This document shows, in pieces, positions 32,501-44,086 of a stretch of DNA of 64,000 nt; the stretch's first letter is position 1, and the number at the start of each line of letters is the position of its first letter. The translations under genes and the position numbers were made by a program. This stretch comes from Chionis minor (taxonomy: Eukaryota; Chordata; Aves; Charadriiformes; Chionididae), in contig VZSF01004749.1 of NCBI GenBank assembly GCA_013398295.1, positions 69,651-133,650 on the forward strand, in the 5' to 3' direction. The notes under the pieces are model-generated. The model saw only the letters and a program-made list of their open reading frames with translations, did no database searches and was not told where the DNA came from.

Positions 32501-35500
32501 TGAGTGAGCACCTAGTTTGGTAATGGTTTAAGTTCAATTTTTCAATAATGTAAAAGAGAAATCTTCATTTGCAGAACCCAGGAGGTGGTGGTGATCTAGT
32601 TTTATATCGTACCTCTTGCAGAAAATAACCAGCTGTCAGTAATAGACCTTTTTTAACCTGCTTCCTGCAATCTCTTAGGAAAATACTTAAAGTCAGTCCA
32701 CCTTTGATTATCTCTGGGCATAGAAGCTCTGTTTGTATTAGCAAGTGTCATCGACCAGCAGCATTGGGAGCAGCAGAGCAATTGGGGACCTGACATCTAC
32801 AACCGTTCCAGGGGATTTTTAAAATTTGGACAATTGACTCTGGCCTTGCCCCAAGGCTTGAATGCCTGTTTGCAGCTGGAGTGTGTTATGTGCGCTCCTA
32901 GAATGCTTCTGCGGTTTTGTGCCACTCTGAAGAAACTGCTGCCCAGCTCATGCATTTTGAGACTGTTCAGCAGCACGCAAACTCGTGCCCAGTAAGTGTG
33001 GACAACTGGGAGACTGAGCACTCCTGATCTGAAGCCCAGTTCCCATCCAGACACATCCATGGCCTTCCTCTGCCTCTCTCTCTGAGGCACTTCACAAAAT
33101 AGAAGGACACGTGCAATGGTAAACACAAGCTTGATAACTGACATCTGGCTTGAAGCAAAATGGCACCTTTTTTTAACGAGTGTATTTGCTATTTAACAAT
33201 TTCCACATCGTGACATTGTCTTCTGTGGCATTATCTTCCAGGGTTTTGAGGTTGCAACCTCAGAAGCCTGTAACCGCCCACTCCTGGTGCAGTGGACTGA
33301 GTGTTTTCTGGTGCAAAACACTGAGGTATTGAAGCAAATTTTGCAGAAAAGAATGGGTTTGGCCAATTTATCATTTAAATTTTATCAAAGTTGAATAGTA
33401 GTTGAAACACCCTATTTCAGCATTCTCCGTATGAAACGCTCAATGAAGTTTTAAATCTTAAATTGAAGAATAAATGGTGTTTCACTCAGTAAAAATTTTT
33501 AAAAGTAAAAATTTCAAAATTATCTTAAAACCCCTGTTACAGTTAACCTAAACAAGTATTTTCATGGAAGTTTACAAAAATTAAACCTTTCTTATTTTAT
33601 TTACCTATTCTACAGATGTTATGATCTACCACATCTTTTCGTTGCTTGGAAAAATGATAGTTTGACGATTTTCTAGAAATTACAGATGAGTTGTAAACTC
33701 TTGTTTTAAATAAGCAGGGTTTTGTTTGCAATTACACTTGCAGCTATAGAATACTTGACAGGTATTAAAGCGTACCTATGAATGCCTGATGTTCTGGTTT
33801 TGGCTTGTTGATTTTTTTTTTAAATTATCAGCAGTTACAAGCCTTCTTTTAAAAGCAGAACAATACCCTCAGCCCTGGTAGACTGAAGCATGCAACAATT
33901 AGCAAACAAGATAAATTATTCTTTAAGAGCCCTTTTGCTCTTCATGCCCTCAATAAATTAGGTTTTATTTCCTCAGAAATAAAAGCATTCTTTCTCCCAT
34001 AGGAAAAGGGCCAGGGTGATTCATATGTAGGTTTGTCAGATTCTGCTTGTTGCTTCCACATCTGTTCCATGGCAAGCTGGAAAAATAGTGAGAAGGATTG
34101 TCTAGTAATCTGTAATAAAGTTATAAAATATTAGTTTATCATTTTTATGGTGGCTCCTAATGAAATATCCTGTTTTTCATTGATCTTAACCTTTAAAATA
34201 TTAACAGTCTGAAACAATTGCACAGCTGTGGGGAGACATCTAAAACAATTAAAAGCAATACAGAGAATATATGCTTGCCATGGTTTTGTTGGTAAGGACG
34301 TTTCCTAGGCGGACTGCTTTCCTCTAGAGGAAATCTAACCCCTGAATCACCATTTTAAGCATAAAAATAATAATATCCCCCTGCTTATATTGAGAGATAG
34401 TTGATTTAATTTTCTGAGCCTGTAGTCATAGGTACAGTATAAATACAAAGCAGTATTGGTTTTAAGGATGAATTAATTTAAAAAATAAAATGAGAACATG
34501 GAGACATAGTCTTCAAAAATTATTGGTTTTGGCATCTGTAAATAGTATTAAGACCTACGGATCTCAACCAAGTATGGGCATGTTGCAGTGACTGAAATTT
34601 TTATGTTATTTCATAAATGAACAAATGTTGCTATAAAAGCAGTAGATCTCCTGGCATCGTTCTAGAGCCATCCTAGATTTTTTGTTTATTAGGTTTTAAT
34701 TTTATTTGTATTTAGACCTCACCTAAGTAGTATTCATGAAGTTTCTTTTCCTTATCATGCTTATGTTTGGTTGCATGACAAAAACATATCTTTTCCTTGC
34801 TATTACCTATATTCAATATTTCATATATTTCAATATAAATTAAATCTGCCCACTTTTTTAATGTTCTTTTATTTCCTCAATACTTCAATTCAAACTCTCA
34901 AAAAGAAGATGGAATACTAGTACAAGTTAGCACTTCCTCCTGTTTATACAAGGGTTTTCTGTACAGCTTATATTGCCTAATTAGTTTGGTGTGGAGAAGA
35001 CTTGCCTCTACACATATGTACTGCTAGTATTTTATCCAAGAAATAAAGAAAAAATAGTAACCTGTGAACTTCACTGTAAACTTGATAAGGCAGAATGCTT
35101 ATTCAAGGAATAAGATCATCATTTTCCTACTGGAAAGCTACTACATCTACTTTATGAATAGGGACAGCTGTAAGTAAGTATTTCGAGAATATGGGAAGAC
35201 TGTAACTGTAGCTGTCTTGAGGAATTACTCTGCTGTGTCTTGGGAGAGACCTGTAGCCGTGGGCTGCCACCAGCCTGTTAAGGAGCTAGAAAGAATGTTC
35301 AGCCTGTGGTCTGAAATTGCCTCTGTGGAGCAGTTCCATGTCGCCCTAAATGGAAGCGTGGGTTGATCCACTTCTTGGCTGCACATAACTGAACTGTACG
35401 TGTACAACTAAAACCTGAATAAAAACTTAGCTGATAGGTGCGAATTATTTGTCCTACATTATGGTCCCGTGGGATCTTCCTGTGCTTTGTTAAGTGTGGT

Positions 35501-38500
35501 GGTATGGTCACACTTGCCTTATGCGTCTCTGGTCCAAGACTCCGGTTGCTCTGCTTGCCTGGAGGCACTCAGCTGACCCTGCCTGGCTCTGGATGTCACA
35601 CTGGCTCTGACAGATTTCCTGTGTGGAATTCAGCCCTGGTAGTGGCGTCAAGGCTGATGTGTCACTCAGGAGTTTCGGGTTTGTGTTGGATCTTTTCCCA
35701 GCCATGAATCTCACTTGTGGATGATGCATATTTTGAATTCCTGGACATAGAGAAAAAAAATATTTAGTTGAGTTGCCCTTTTCAGGAACTGCCTGCTTGC
35801 AGCCAATTAATGTTTTTACTTTAATTCAGAAATCCAAATTACAGCACAGAAAAGCTTATGGAGTTGGGATGCTCATCCTGCAATTTTACATCCATTAACC
35901 AACTTCCTTTATACATTTAGATATTTAACTATTTTAAATTTTAAATTACTTTAATATTAATTTTCAAATTGCCCAGGGTGACTAAGGAGCAATGACTAAT
36001 ATACCAAAATAGACTAATCATGTGGATGTCCTTTCCAGGCATGCAGATTTGAAAGTAAGATTCTGCAGAAATAAATGGCATGTTCCTTAGTGATTGCAAA
36101 AGTATTTCACTCCATCTTTCTGCATGGCATGACAGCCTTTTGCAACAAGATGGTATAATCCAAGCTTTGTACCATTACTTTTATTATGAAGCCTGATGCA
36201 GCATCACTGAAATCAATGAGAATGGGCTTGAGAATGACACGCTGACTTCATCTACTTTGAGATACCATATACTACAAAAACTTACTTTATTTCAGAAAGA
36301 TCAACATGGAAGTGTATAAAATTTTAAAGGATACTCGTGTCTCTGAACCTAAGGAAATTACTTTCTTTTTTTTTCAGATTGGGGTTTACAAAATTGCTGT
36401 CTTGGTGTATATAAATTAATGGCTGTCTTGCTGTCCTTCCCAATGATCATAATTAGCTAATCACTTCCTTTTTTTTTTTTTTTTAATTCAAAATAATGTA
36501 GCCTTAAACCAGAACAGTTTTGGGGTTTGTAGGCTTTTCTACTGGAATGTCATCTTCTTCCTTTTGTGACAGATGTATAGAAAGATACTTTCAGGCTACC
36601 AAGTTGCCAATCCCACTTCTGAGAGCTAAGTGACATTCGCATAAAAATTAAACCAGACAAAGCGGGGCTAGTAAAGCACGTTTGTGATGCCGACCAGCTG
36701 TCTCCTCATTGGTGAAATCCATTAATTTATGAATGAGTAACACGGCTGCTGCGTGTTACTAGGGAGAGTAACATGAGGAAAGTATTTCATATGTTGTGTC
36801 TCTTCACGCGACCCAATCATTGGAAAAGAGACACCCTGACCCTTGTGACTTGGCAGCTCCCAGTAGTTCATCAGCAATTTGAGACAGAATATGTAGCAGC
36901 TGTGGGAGGCCACTAGGTGTGTATAGTGGTTTGGGAGCTGTGACAGCTTTGTTTTAAACAGTGACGATCCTATCCCCTTCTCCCTGTTAAGTTCACTTAA
37001 GTTATTTTCATGTTATTTTTCTTTTAAAAAGCACAGGACATGCTTTACCCAGTCACACAGGATTTATAGGGATGGGTTTCTGGCAAATCTGTCTTATGTG
37101 TTTGTTTAATTTTAGGCACTGTAAATGGCCCTCTGATTTCCCAGAGAGTATTCAACACTGCATAAGGTTAAGCATGCGTGTAAGTCTCCACGGGACATTG
37201 GGGTTAATATGAGCTCTTGACTTCTCTAGATTTAACAAAATTCTGCTGCTGCTTTGCTCTACACAAGCCTAAAACTCTGGCATCAGCAAACAGGCTGTGA
37301 ACGAACGGCGTACTCTTGACAGTACAGTGTAAGATGGTTAAATATTAGGATGTATGCTGCCAGGATTGACCCTCTGAGGGCCATTTTCATAGACCTGTAA
37401 TTCTGAATAATCCGGACATTCATAATGCCTTTGCCAATGAAGTGTAAGACTTAAGAGTAGGAATCTATTTTCCATGCTATTTCAGAGGTCAGCGCGCACA
37501 CCAGCATGGGGTGACCCGCTGCCAGTGCCCCATTTTACACCGAGAATTGGAGAATCACCTCCAGCCAGCAGGAGGAGGTGCTCTGCTCTTCGCATACTGT
37601 AAGGGTTCAGCGCTTGCCATTTTCTACAAAGAACATGCTATTTCTGTATGCAGACCTTGGTAATCGTTTGCTAACAAGGGCGACAGTAGTCATTTTAAGA
37701 TTTGGGAAAAGGTGGCAAGAACAATCCTCTCTGATTCTCTTAAATCCAGGGCAGCCCGTCTCATCTTCACGCCTTGTGAAATGGAAGGTGGCTGAGGAGA
37801 AGACAGGGCACGTACATCGTGTATTCTGCTGCCAGTCGATATTCCAGTTCAGGGCATCTAACCTCATTTCACTTGGAAGCTAATGTAAGCAGTTCTTACT
37901 GGTATGAGTACTAAAATAGGAAACCAATACTTCCTAGAATCTGGGTTGGCCTATTATGAATGTCAGACATTAAAGAGAACATTTCTTCGTAAAACTTTCA
38001 TTCTAGGATTCAAATAGACTCTTTTAGCCCCTCTTCCATTCATTTTAATATGAGCGGTCACGTAAGTGCTCTCGGTAATAGCGCTATCCCAATTTTTGCA
38101 TGACATTCTGTCAACCATGTACATTAAAAAGAGATTATTAAATGGAAGATGCTTTTAGGTCCCCATATTTTTGCCACCTGAGGCAGGATCATTAGGTTAA
38201 GATAAGAAAATAACAGTGATCTGTAGCTATTACAGATTATTTAATGCAGTAAGGTAGATGATACCCTTTTAGAAAGAAGCCTGACAGTCAGAGGTGGAAC
38301 AGTTACTGTAATTTATTTGGCAGGAAAAAACAGCGTCAAGCTTTGCAATATCTGTGATAAAAAAATAAAATTCACTTGAGTGAAATTCACTTCAGAGAGT
38401 TGCCTCCAGGAACGGAGCATGCTGGAATGTTAAATCAAGAAATGTGTTACAGATCATTCATGTACCTCTAGGTTCAGAAGCAGCAGCTGGGAGAGTGGCC

Positions 38501-41500
38501 TGTGATACTGAAGGCAGCAGAAGAAGGTAAAATACATTCAGCTTTTAGTGCTCGGTTAACTGCACTATTAATTGAAGACATTATCACAGTTGAACCGAGT
38601 ACGCCAGTGTCAGTGTAGCTGACAATAATAAAGAGGCAGCCGTTTCAGTGAACTATTGCAAAACATTCCAGTACTTAGTACGTAGCACATTGACTTTCAT
38701 AATTAAATTAATGCCTTTTGATTTGAGACCGCTGGCATGTGTGTTGTGGAATCTGGAGGAAATAGAGGAAGTTTCCAGGAAGGGAGAGGGGAGAATAGAC
38801 CTCCCGAGGGGCATGTCTACTCAAAAGAAAAGGCAAGGCAAGACACAGAATCCCAGTTGCAGCATTTCCCTCATCAAGAAGTGTGCTTGTCCCCTGAGAG
38901 GGAAAGCAGGTAAAGACAAGGTCTCAACTCTTGCACCGCAAGCATGCAGTATTAATAGAACATCAAGGTAGATTCATCATCGTCACAAGAAGCTTGCCAC
39001 ACTGCAGGAGGTCACTGGGCACTGGTAAGCCCAATTCGTTGAAGGACAGCTAATTTACGTGTTTAGTGAACAAATTTTACCTTCCCTACAAGGATCCTGA
39101 GAAGTTGCAATGGGCCTGGTATGATATTGTCAACCAAATGCAAATGAGAACTACCCCGATGCCAGCGTGAGTTACTTTGGAGGCCAAATTTAGTCCTAAA
39201 TTTATAAATACATTAAATAGAATTTGGCCAGTCAAGGCCCAGGATATTGAGCTGACAGAGAAGTCACAGCCTGAAGTTCGGTACTAGAATAGTTCGTAAG
39301 CAGGCAGACATTGACACTGGGAGAGAAGGGTTAGGAACTTCGGTTTGTGGTTTCCATGGTTATTTATGGGTGTACACACTGGTTCCATTGCATCAGAGAA
39401 TAGTTATTTGTCAAAGTCTTCTCCATGCTTTTAGGCAGTGTGGCAAGTGAACTTTAGCAGAGCTCTGAGTGCGGGGAGGACAGCGGTGAGGGTTTGGACG
39501 TGCATTCAGGACAGCAACAAGCACGAATGTGGAAATGGAGGAGGAAACTCAGAAGCTGGTGTTACTAGTGGAACAGGAGAGAAAGGGGAGATAGGTTAAA
39601 AGTCCAGATAAAAGCCCTCATGAAATATGGTACTGCACTGTCTTATCAGGAGGAGAGGGAGACAATGAAAATTGAAGTCCGTGACTACTCCCAATTATGT
39701 TGCCTAACATATTATTAGCGAGAACCCAAAAACTGTTGTGGAGAGAAATAGTAGGGTGCGGTATCTTTTAGGTTGTATAGAAAAGAAAACTCCTAGTAAG
39801 AGTGAGTAGCTGTGACACTTGTCTCGTGAAGAAATTAGCCCTGTTGAGACATACTGTGAAGACGTGATGTATTGGTGAGGCCTGTGCCAGTCAGTGTATA
39901 GAATGTCCTTCTTAAATAGCTGACAACTTAAAGCATAACATTGAGAAGACAATCAGCGCAGTGCTGATCAGCTTGGCATTATGATTTATTAAAATAGCTC
40001 ATCTTTCAGGAATCACAAAGGAAGAAAGTTTGTGGAAAAATATAAAACGTTCAAAGTTGTGAATTGCAGTGAAAAACTTTTTGGGCAGAGGGACTTTGTG
40101 GAAAAGGGCATAGATGCTGGCAAGAGAGGAAGTGATAAATGAGACATTGAGTCTGGCATCACTTGCAAAGTGGTTTTATAAATAATTATCAAAAGCTAAG
40201 AAGACAAGGCTGGGGAAGTTTCTTAGGGAGTCTTAAAAGCAAAAAAAGACATTGAATATTTCAGTTTTGGTCCACGCATTAAGGAAAAATTGCTTTTCCA
40301 GGAATCACAGGTTCTCAGAATCACAGGGTTTGGAAGGGACCTTCAAAGATCATCTAGTCCAACCCCTCTGCCAAAGCAGGTTCACCTACAGCAGGTTGGA
40401 CAAATCCAGGCGGGTTTTGAATATCTCCAGAGAAGGAGACTCCACAACCTCTCTGGGCAGCCTGTTCGGTGCTTTTACCTGAAGAACATAAATTAGCATT
40501 CTGAGGGGAGAAAAAATCTGAGTATTCTTAAATCTGCAGCTGCTAGCAGTGCTTTCTAAAGAAATAACCTTTTTCTTTCAGAAAACAGAGTTGTAGTGTT
40601 TTACTTCCCAGACAAGATTGTTTTTTGCATTTGAGGGTTAGAGTGTGGCATGTTAGTAATTATAAGGTGGCTGTTGGAGTGAGGAGCACTGTAGTTTTCT
40701 GAATGGCTCCCCCACCCATCATCCTCTTTTTGGAGGCCTTATGTAATTGCTTTTAGTTTTACTTTGGGTTTGCATGTCTTCAGTGGAGTAGCAGTGATGT
40801 CCTGCAGGGCTTATGAGTGTGCCATTTAAATTTGACTCTAAAAGAACTTTAAAAGTGTGAGCTTAGAAACAGCCAAAAAATCCACATTGCATCAGGCCAT
40901 TAGCTGGTATAAAATGTTTTATTTCCAGTTATACCAACTGAGCTACAGCAGTTCACATCAGGTTAGGATCTGAGCATTCCTGTGTTACTACAACACCAGA
41001 TAATACTTAGAGTGAGATGAAAGAGTAGTAGAGCTGGTTCACTCTTTATGAAGTAAAAAATGTTAAGTAAATTGAATACTTTCTGCACATCAAAGAACCG
41101 GGGTAACTTAATTACAGGGGACTGGGAAAAAAAGCTAAGCCAAACCTTCTAAAGCATTTCCTACTGTTAATACTTGTATTTAATTGTCAGCAATTATTTA
41201 ATGCAATTTGGGCGGTTTCCCTACGTCAGCTCTGATACTGGGGTTTATTATTCTTGGAAACATTAGCTGCCTATGAGAGCTTTTCAGTTTTAAATATGAA
41301 GCAAAAATACTAGTTTAGGAACAATTGTGGGTGTTTGCCAAGATTTTTAAAAACCAAGAACAAATAATTAATCAAAACATCTATTTGATCAGAGTAAAAA
41401 ATAAAGCAGACAGTGAATTAGTTTTACGTAAGAACACAGTCAAGATAAAACAAAAAGGATAATTTGGCTCTGAGTTTTCGTCCTACTTTATATAACATGT

Positions 41501-42964
41501 ATTTTTATTTGATTAGCAGTACCCAGGCATTTTTACACAAAAACTTGCATTCTAAAATGTTTTGATCCATCATAATTGGTTATTGTCTTAGTAAAGGATT
41601 GGTAATTCCTTTGTAAATTGTTTCATTCTTTGTATCAGCTGTAACTTGAATAATTGCATTCCAGCAACGTTTCTCTAAAGAAGTACCAGTTCTTCATCAG
41701 AATTATTCATACGTAGAAGGACTTGAACAGAAAATGGCCCAAAAAGTATTTGTGAAAAAACTAATGACCCATAACACACAAAATATGGCATATTAGAGAA
41801 GATGCCTGTGTGGCTTTTAAAAATATCTAGTTCCAGGAACCTCTCCCTGAGACATACTGCCTGAGACAGCATTTTGTCTTCAAGAGGTCATTGCATCCAG
41901 TGCTTGAATACCACATCCTGGCTTCTCTGTGTGAATGTCATGGATTTTATACAGCTTCCTAAAAACAGCAGTCCAGAATTTCCACTGGATCCTGCTGTTT
42001 GAGTAACAAGATTTTTCACTGCTTTGATTTTTCCATGCCTATCTTTTAAAAATACATTATATGTAAAAATATATGTAAAAGTCTTGGAAGAAAGAAACCC
42101 TCTAAATCTAAATATTATCTTCAAAAAGAAGTGATTTTTAAAGAAAATAAATTTCAGTTCTGGCCTACCAGGACTATTGAATGAGACACTGGTGATAAAA
42201 AGGTTATCAGAAAGACAGATTTGACGATTGGTATTAATGTATTGATATATAGAATATAAAGCTAGCAAACTTCTTCTTCCACAGCATTTTAATTTAACAA
42301 CAGTGAAAGAAAAGCTTGGTCCTGTATATCGTTATGAATCTCGTTTTCCTTCCTACTAATGTATAAATTTGAATGAGACTTTGTTTTGTCAACCTGTATC
42401 CATATGGTGGGATAAACCATATGTTGGAGCTGGCCAGTATTTTTTCTTTACTCCATGTTTTAAAATCCTTGAACAGACCTATTAGGCCATAGAAAAAGAC
42501 CCTGCAGTCAAAATATGGGCACATTCTATTGAGGTAAAAAATTTCCTCCAAACAAAAACATCTTAAAAGTGTATGTGTGTGTGTTTATGGTAGTTCATGT
42601 AACAGTAGTGAATCATTCAGGCAACTGGTCCAAACTAGGCACTCCAGTGTCGTGCTTTAGAAGGGGGGGGATTGTTGTGGGTCCCTTCATATAGTTTTAA
42701 ACCTTTTAAATTGAACCAACCTTAATTTTCTGTTATTTTTAAAGTCTCTTTACCTCTTCTTTAGCTCACACTGCTTATTTTGTGGAATAAGCTCAGGGTT
42801 CATAGTATTGCTTTTTTTGCTCCTTATTAACAGTTAACTGATTTTATTTTCTATCCCTTTTATAGATGAAAGAATTCCGAACTAAAATGCAGTCAATATT
42901 TCCAGCAATTCCTAAAAATAGTGAGTCCACCGTTGAATGGGAAGACTTACTTAAATCTAAGTGA
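20418..42964 (+). CDS. TMEM242: TMEM242, transmembrane protein 242 (spliced gene, four coding exons)
   Basis: Joining 20418-20553, 22277-22377, 27616-27753 and 42866-42964 gives 157 codons and a TGA stop at 42962. All introns are GT-AG. Residues 1-40 form an Ala/Gly/Pro-rich N-terminus. Residues 41-68 ([14 protein letters not shown], then Gly-rich) hold the first membrane segment, 69-79 a Lys-rich loop ending DWFSK, about 98-120 the second membrane segment ([10 protein letters not shown]), and 121-157 a charged tail ending in KSK. The body matches human TMEM242 (about 141 residues) as I recall it; the extra length is in the N-terminus. The human protein sits in the mitochondrial inner membrane and, with TMEM70, helps assemble the c-ring of ATP synthase; it also contacts complex I assembly factors. 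The identification is firm; the N-terminus is less so, because the start region is misassembled. Confidence 0.95.
20554..22276 (+). other. TMEM242 intron 1
   Basis: A phase-1 intron of about 1.7 kb. Its first 640 bases are still CpG island, with G-rich runs at 20980-21018 and one N at 20970. The rest is AT-rich. It contains the candidate 75-bp cassette exon at 21646-21720. The acceptor is ttcttggcag before exon 2. Confidence 0.9.
21646..21720 (+). other. Candidate cassette exon in intron 1 (unproven)
   Basis: This 75-base stretch is preceded by a candidate acceptor (ggctacag, with a short pyrimidine tract about 25 bases upstream) and followed by a good donor (AAAA/gtgagg at 21721). It is free of stops in the one frame set by exon 1 (phase 1), and its length is a multiple of three, so inclusion would add 25 residues (including [10 protein letters not shown]) and leave exon 2 in frame. 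It is part of a 53-codon ATG ORF (21636-21797). Human TMEM242 has no such insert as I recall. An AG between the pyrimidine tract and the acceptor weakens the case. Confidence 0.25.
22277..22377 (+). CDS. TMEM242: TMEM242 coding exon 2
   Basis: 101 bases giving residues 46-79 together with the carried base from exon 1. It encodes [16 protein letters not shown] and the rest of the first membrane helix, rich in Gly and Ala, followed by a TKKK loop and DWFSK. The match to human (GGIFLGTV, then KKKSPEWFNK) is close. The exon ends on a codon boundary (phase 0), and its donor AAG/gtttgt is of moderate strength. Confidence 0.96.
22378..27615 (+). other. TMEM242 intron 2
   Basis: A phase-0 intron of about 5.2 kb, AT-rich, ending in a pyrimidine-rich acceptor (tgcttctag). 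It holds A-rich simple sequence near 25.0-25.1 kb. A 137-codon minus-strand ORF (24050-24463) lies in it but has no recognisable domain and is within chance length. No other gene is seen. Confidence 0.9.
25057..25100 (+). repeat. A-rich simple sequence
   Basis: A run of A broken by single or double G over about 44 bases, following a separate 12-base A run at 25009-25020. No LINE or SINE body is recognisable in front of either run, so I do not call it a retroelement tail. Confidence 0.8.
27616..27753 (+). CDS. TMEM242: TMEM242 coding exon 3
   Basis: 138 bases, 46 codons, residues 80-125, in phase 0 at both ends. It encodes [19 protein letters not shown] followed by the second membrane helix and ends ALGVHS. 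This is the most conserved part of the protein: the human sequence is nearly identical across it as I recall. The donor is a consensus match (AGT/gtgagt). Confidence 0.97.
31185..31710. promoter_or_regulatory. Intragenic CpG island in TMEM242 intron 3
   Basis: About 0.5 kb of CpG-rich sequence stands alone within AT-rich intron. It contains a CGG triplet run (about 31610-31624), a degenerate CTCF-like word (cacctgctggcgc) near 31578-31592, and a CRE-like tgacgccgacgtaa near 31649. No known gene starts here. Downstream on the + strand are two consensus donors (gtaagt at 32323 and 32440). It may be an orphan island acting as promoter of an alternative or non-coding transcript, or an enhancer. 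The ORFs in it (165 codons + and 114 codons −) look like CpG-island translations. Confidence 0.6.
40301..40490 (-). mobile_element. CR1 LINE 3'-end insertion, antisense in intron 3
   Basis: The + strand begins with degenerate octamer repeats (aatcacag, gttctcag, aatcacag), then ggtttggaagggacctt, gatcatctagtccaacccc, a ggcgggttttgaatatctcc word, and ends near cctctctgggcagcctgttc. This is the reverse complement of the 3' UTR and terminal octamers of an avian CR1. It looks close to the family consensus and so is younger than the copy at 14.8 kb. It is strongly 5'-truncated and has no coding capacity. The orientation is opposite to TMEM242, the usual direction for tolerated intronic LINEs. Confidence 0.92.
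42866..42964 (+). CDS. TMEM242: TMEM242 coding exon 4 with stop
   Basis: 96 coding bases plus TGA, residues 126-157. It starts [20 protein letters not shown] and ends in a charged KSK tail, matching the human FRSKMQSIFPTIPKNSE segment. The exon begins directly after an ag acceptor in phase 0. The segment is hydrophilic and should lie outside the membrane. Confidence 0.97.
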   Translation: MKEFRTKMQSIFPAIPKNSESTVEWEDLLKSK

Positions 42965-44085
42965 AAGCCTCAGAGCTATTTGGAGATGCCTCTTGCAGCA
43001 AGAACAGGAGCAGAAGTAGCAAAAGCGTCCCAGCTGAAAAACAGAGAAGATAACTCAGACTGAGCAAGTTACTGAGTTCACTGAACCTGGGGATGCCAGT
43101 TAACATCTAGCAACAAGGGAATTAAACAAAACAAAGCTGTATTGTACTTTTCAGCATGCTTGGTAATATTCGTTTCTGTGGAAATGAATCCTCCAAGACA
43201 AGTTGGATCCAACTTGAAGAAAGACTGTATATTATGAAGACTTACAGAAGAAACCGATCTCCAGTAGTAATTATAAGGACAAGACCCCAATAAACTCTTA
43301 TCCCATCCTGCTTCTTAAGAGAAATTTTAGGAGATTTCTCTAGGAAAACAGAAAAGAAGTTTCAGCGGCATTTACATGTCCCGTTAGGAATATAACCATC
43401 AAGTCAGTTATGACAATTCTTTTACTGAGCCTAAAGGTAAAGCATACAGTGCACTCTTTTTAAAATAAAGGAGATACTTTCTCTGTTGCAAATTTCAATA
43501 TCTAACCCAAATTATTTTTGTATGTCTGAAGGGCAAGTTTAAAACATCTGATATGCAAGTAGTGACCTACTGAGCTCTTCTGTAGAGCATCAGAAGAGAT
43601 CTCTACAAAGTGTACTGTTTTCTCAGTATTGGCCTTTATTATTCCCACAATAGTGAATCTGATAGTTTGCATAAAAGTTTGTACTATGTTTGTATAGTAA
43701 TTTACATTGTAAATGAAAAAGGCATAAAATAGCAAGAAACCCAGTCTGTCCTACACAAATATTTTCAGCTAAGAAAATATATGGGCAGGATTATTTTTTT
43801 TTTGTATTTCAGCGGTTCCTGTGGATCTCCTACCAAGAGAGGCAATGTGACATTTTCCACACTGCAGTAATCTCATGAAGTGTGGGCGTAAACTAGGAAG
43901 AATAATGTCTTACTCAAACATTGTATTTGCAGAACTGTAGATCTGTAAAAATGCAGAGATAAAAAAAAAAATGCTATCAGTGAACAATTCTTTGTTGAAT
44001 GCTCAATTATCAGGTTTTTTTATTAATTGCACACAGTCCAATTAGTCAGTTGTCAGATTTAATAAAGTCCTCTTAAAACCTGTCT
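42965..44085 (+). other. TMEM242 3' UTR (approximate end)
   Basis: AT-rich untranslated sequence after the TGA stop. AATAAA hexamers lie at 43289, 43464 and 44061. The last is followed by a GT/T-rich stretch (tgtcttttgtg at 44081-44091), the usual downstream element, so the main cleavage is placed at about 44080. Shorter 3' ends at the earlier hexamers are possible. Confidence 0.6.
44061..44066 (+). terminator. TMEM242: Poly(A) signal AATAAA, likely main TMEM242 3' end
   Basis: Canonical hexamer with a T/GT-rich element 15-25 bases downstream. It is the best of the three AATAAA copies after the stop codon. Confidence 0.55.
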
Positions 44086-44086
44086 T

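Larger units (their letters stand above)
27754..42865 (+). other. TMEM242 intron 3 (15 kb)
   Basis: The largest intron, phase 0, mostly AT-rich unique sequence. It contains an internal CpG island (31185-31710), a CR1 insertion (40301-40490) and a short TG run near 42570-42586. The acceptor is ccttttatag before exon 4. I see no nested protein-coding gene; the ORFs are all below about 120 codons and unlike known proteins. Confidence 0.9.

Noticed and set aside
33247..33262. 16-bp perfect palindrome tgaggttgcaacctca
   Set aside because: About one such palindrome is expected by chance in 64 kb, and no feature is attached to it.
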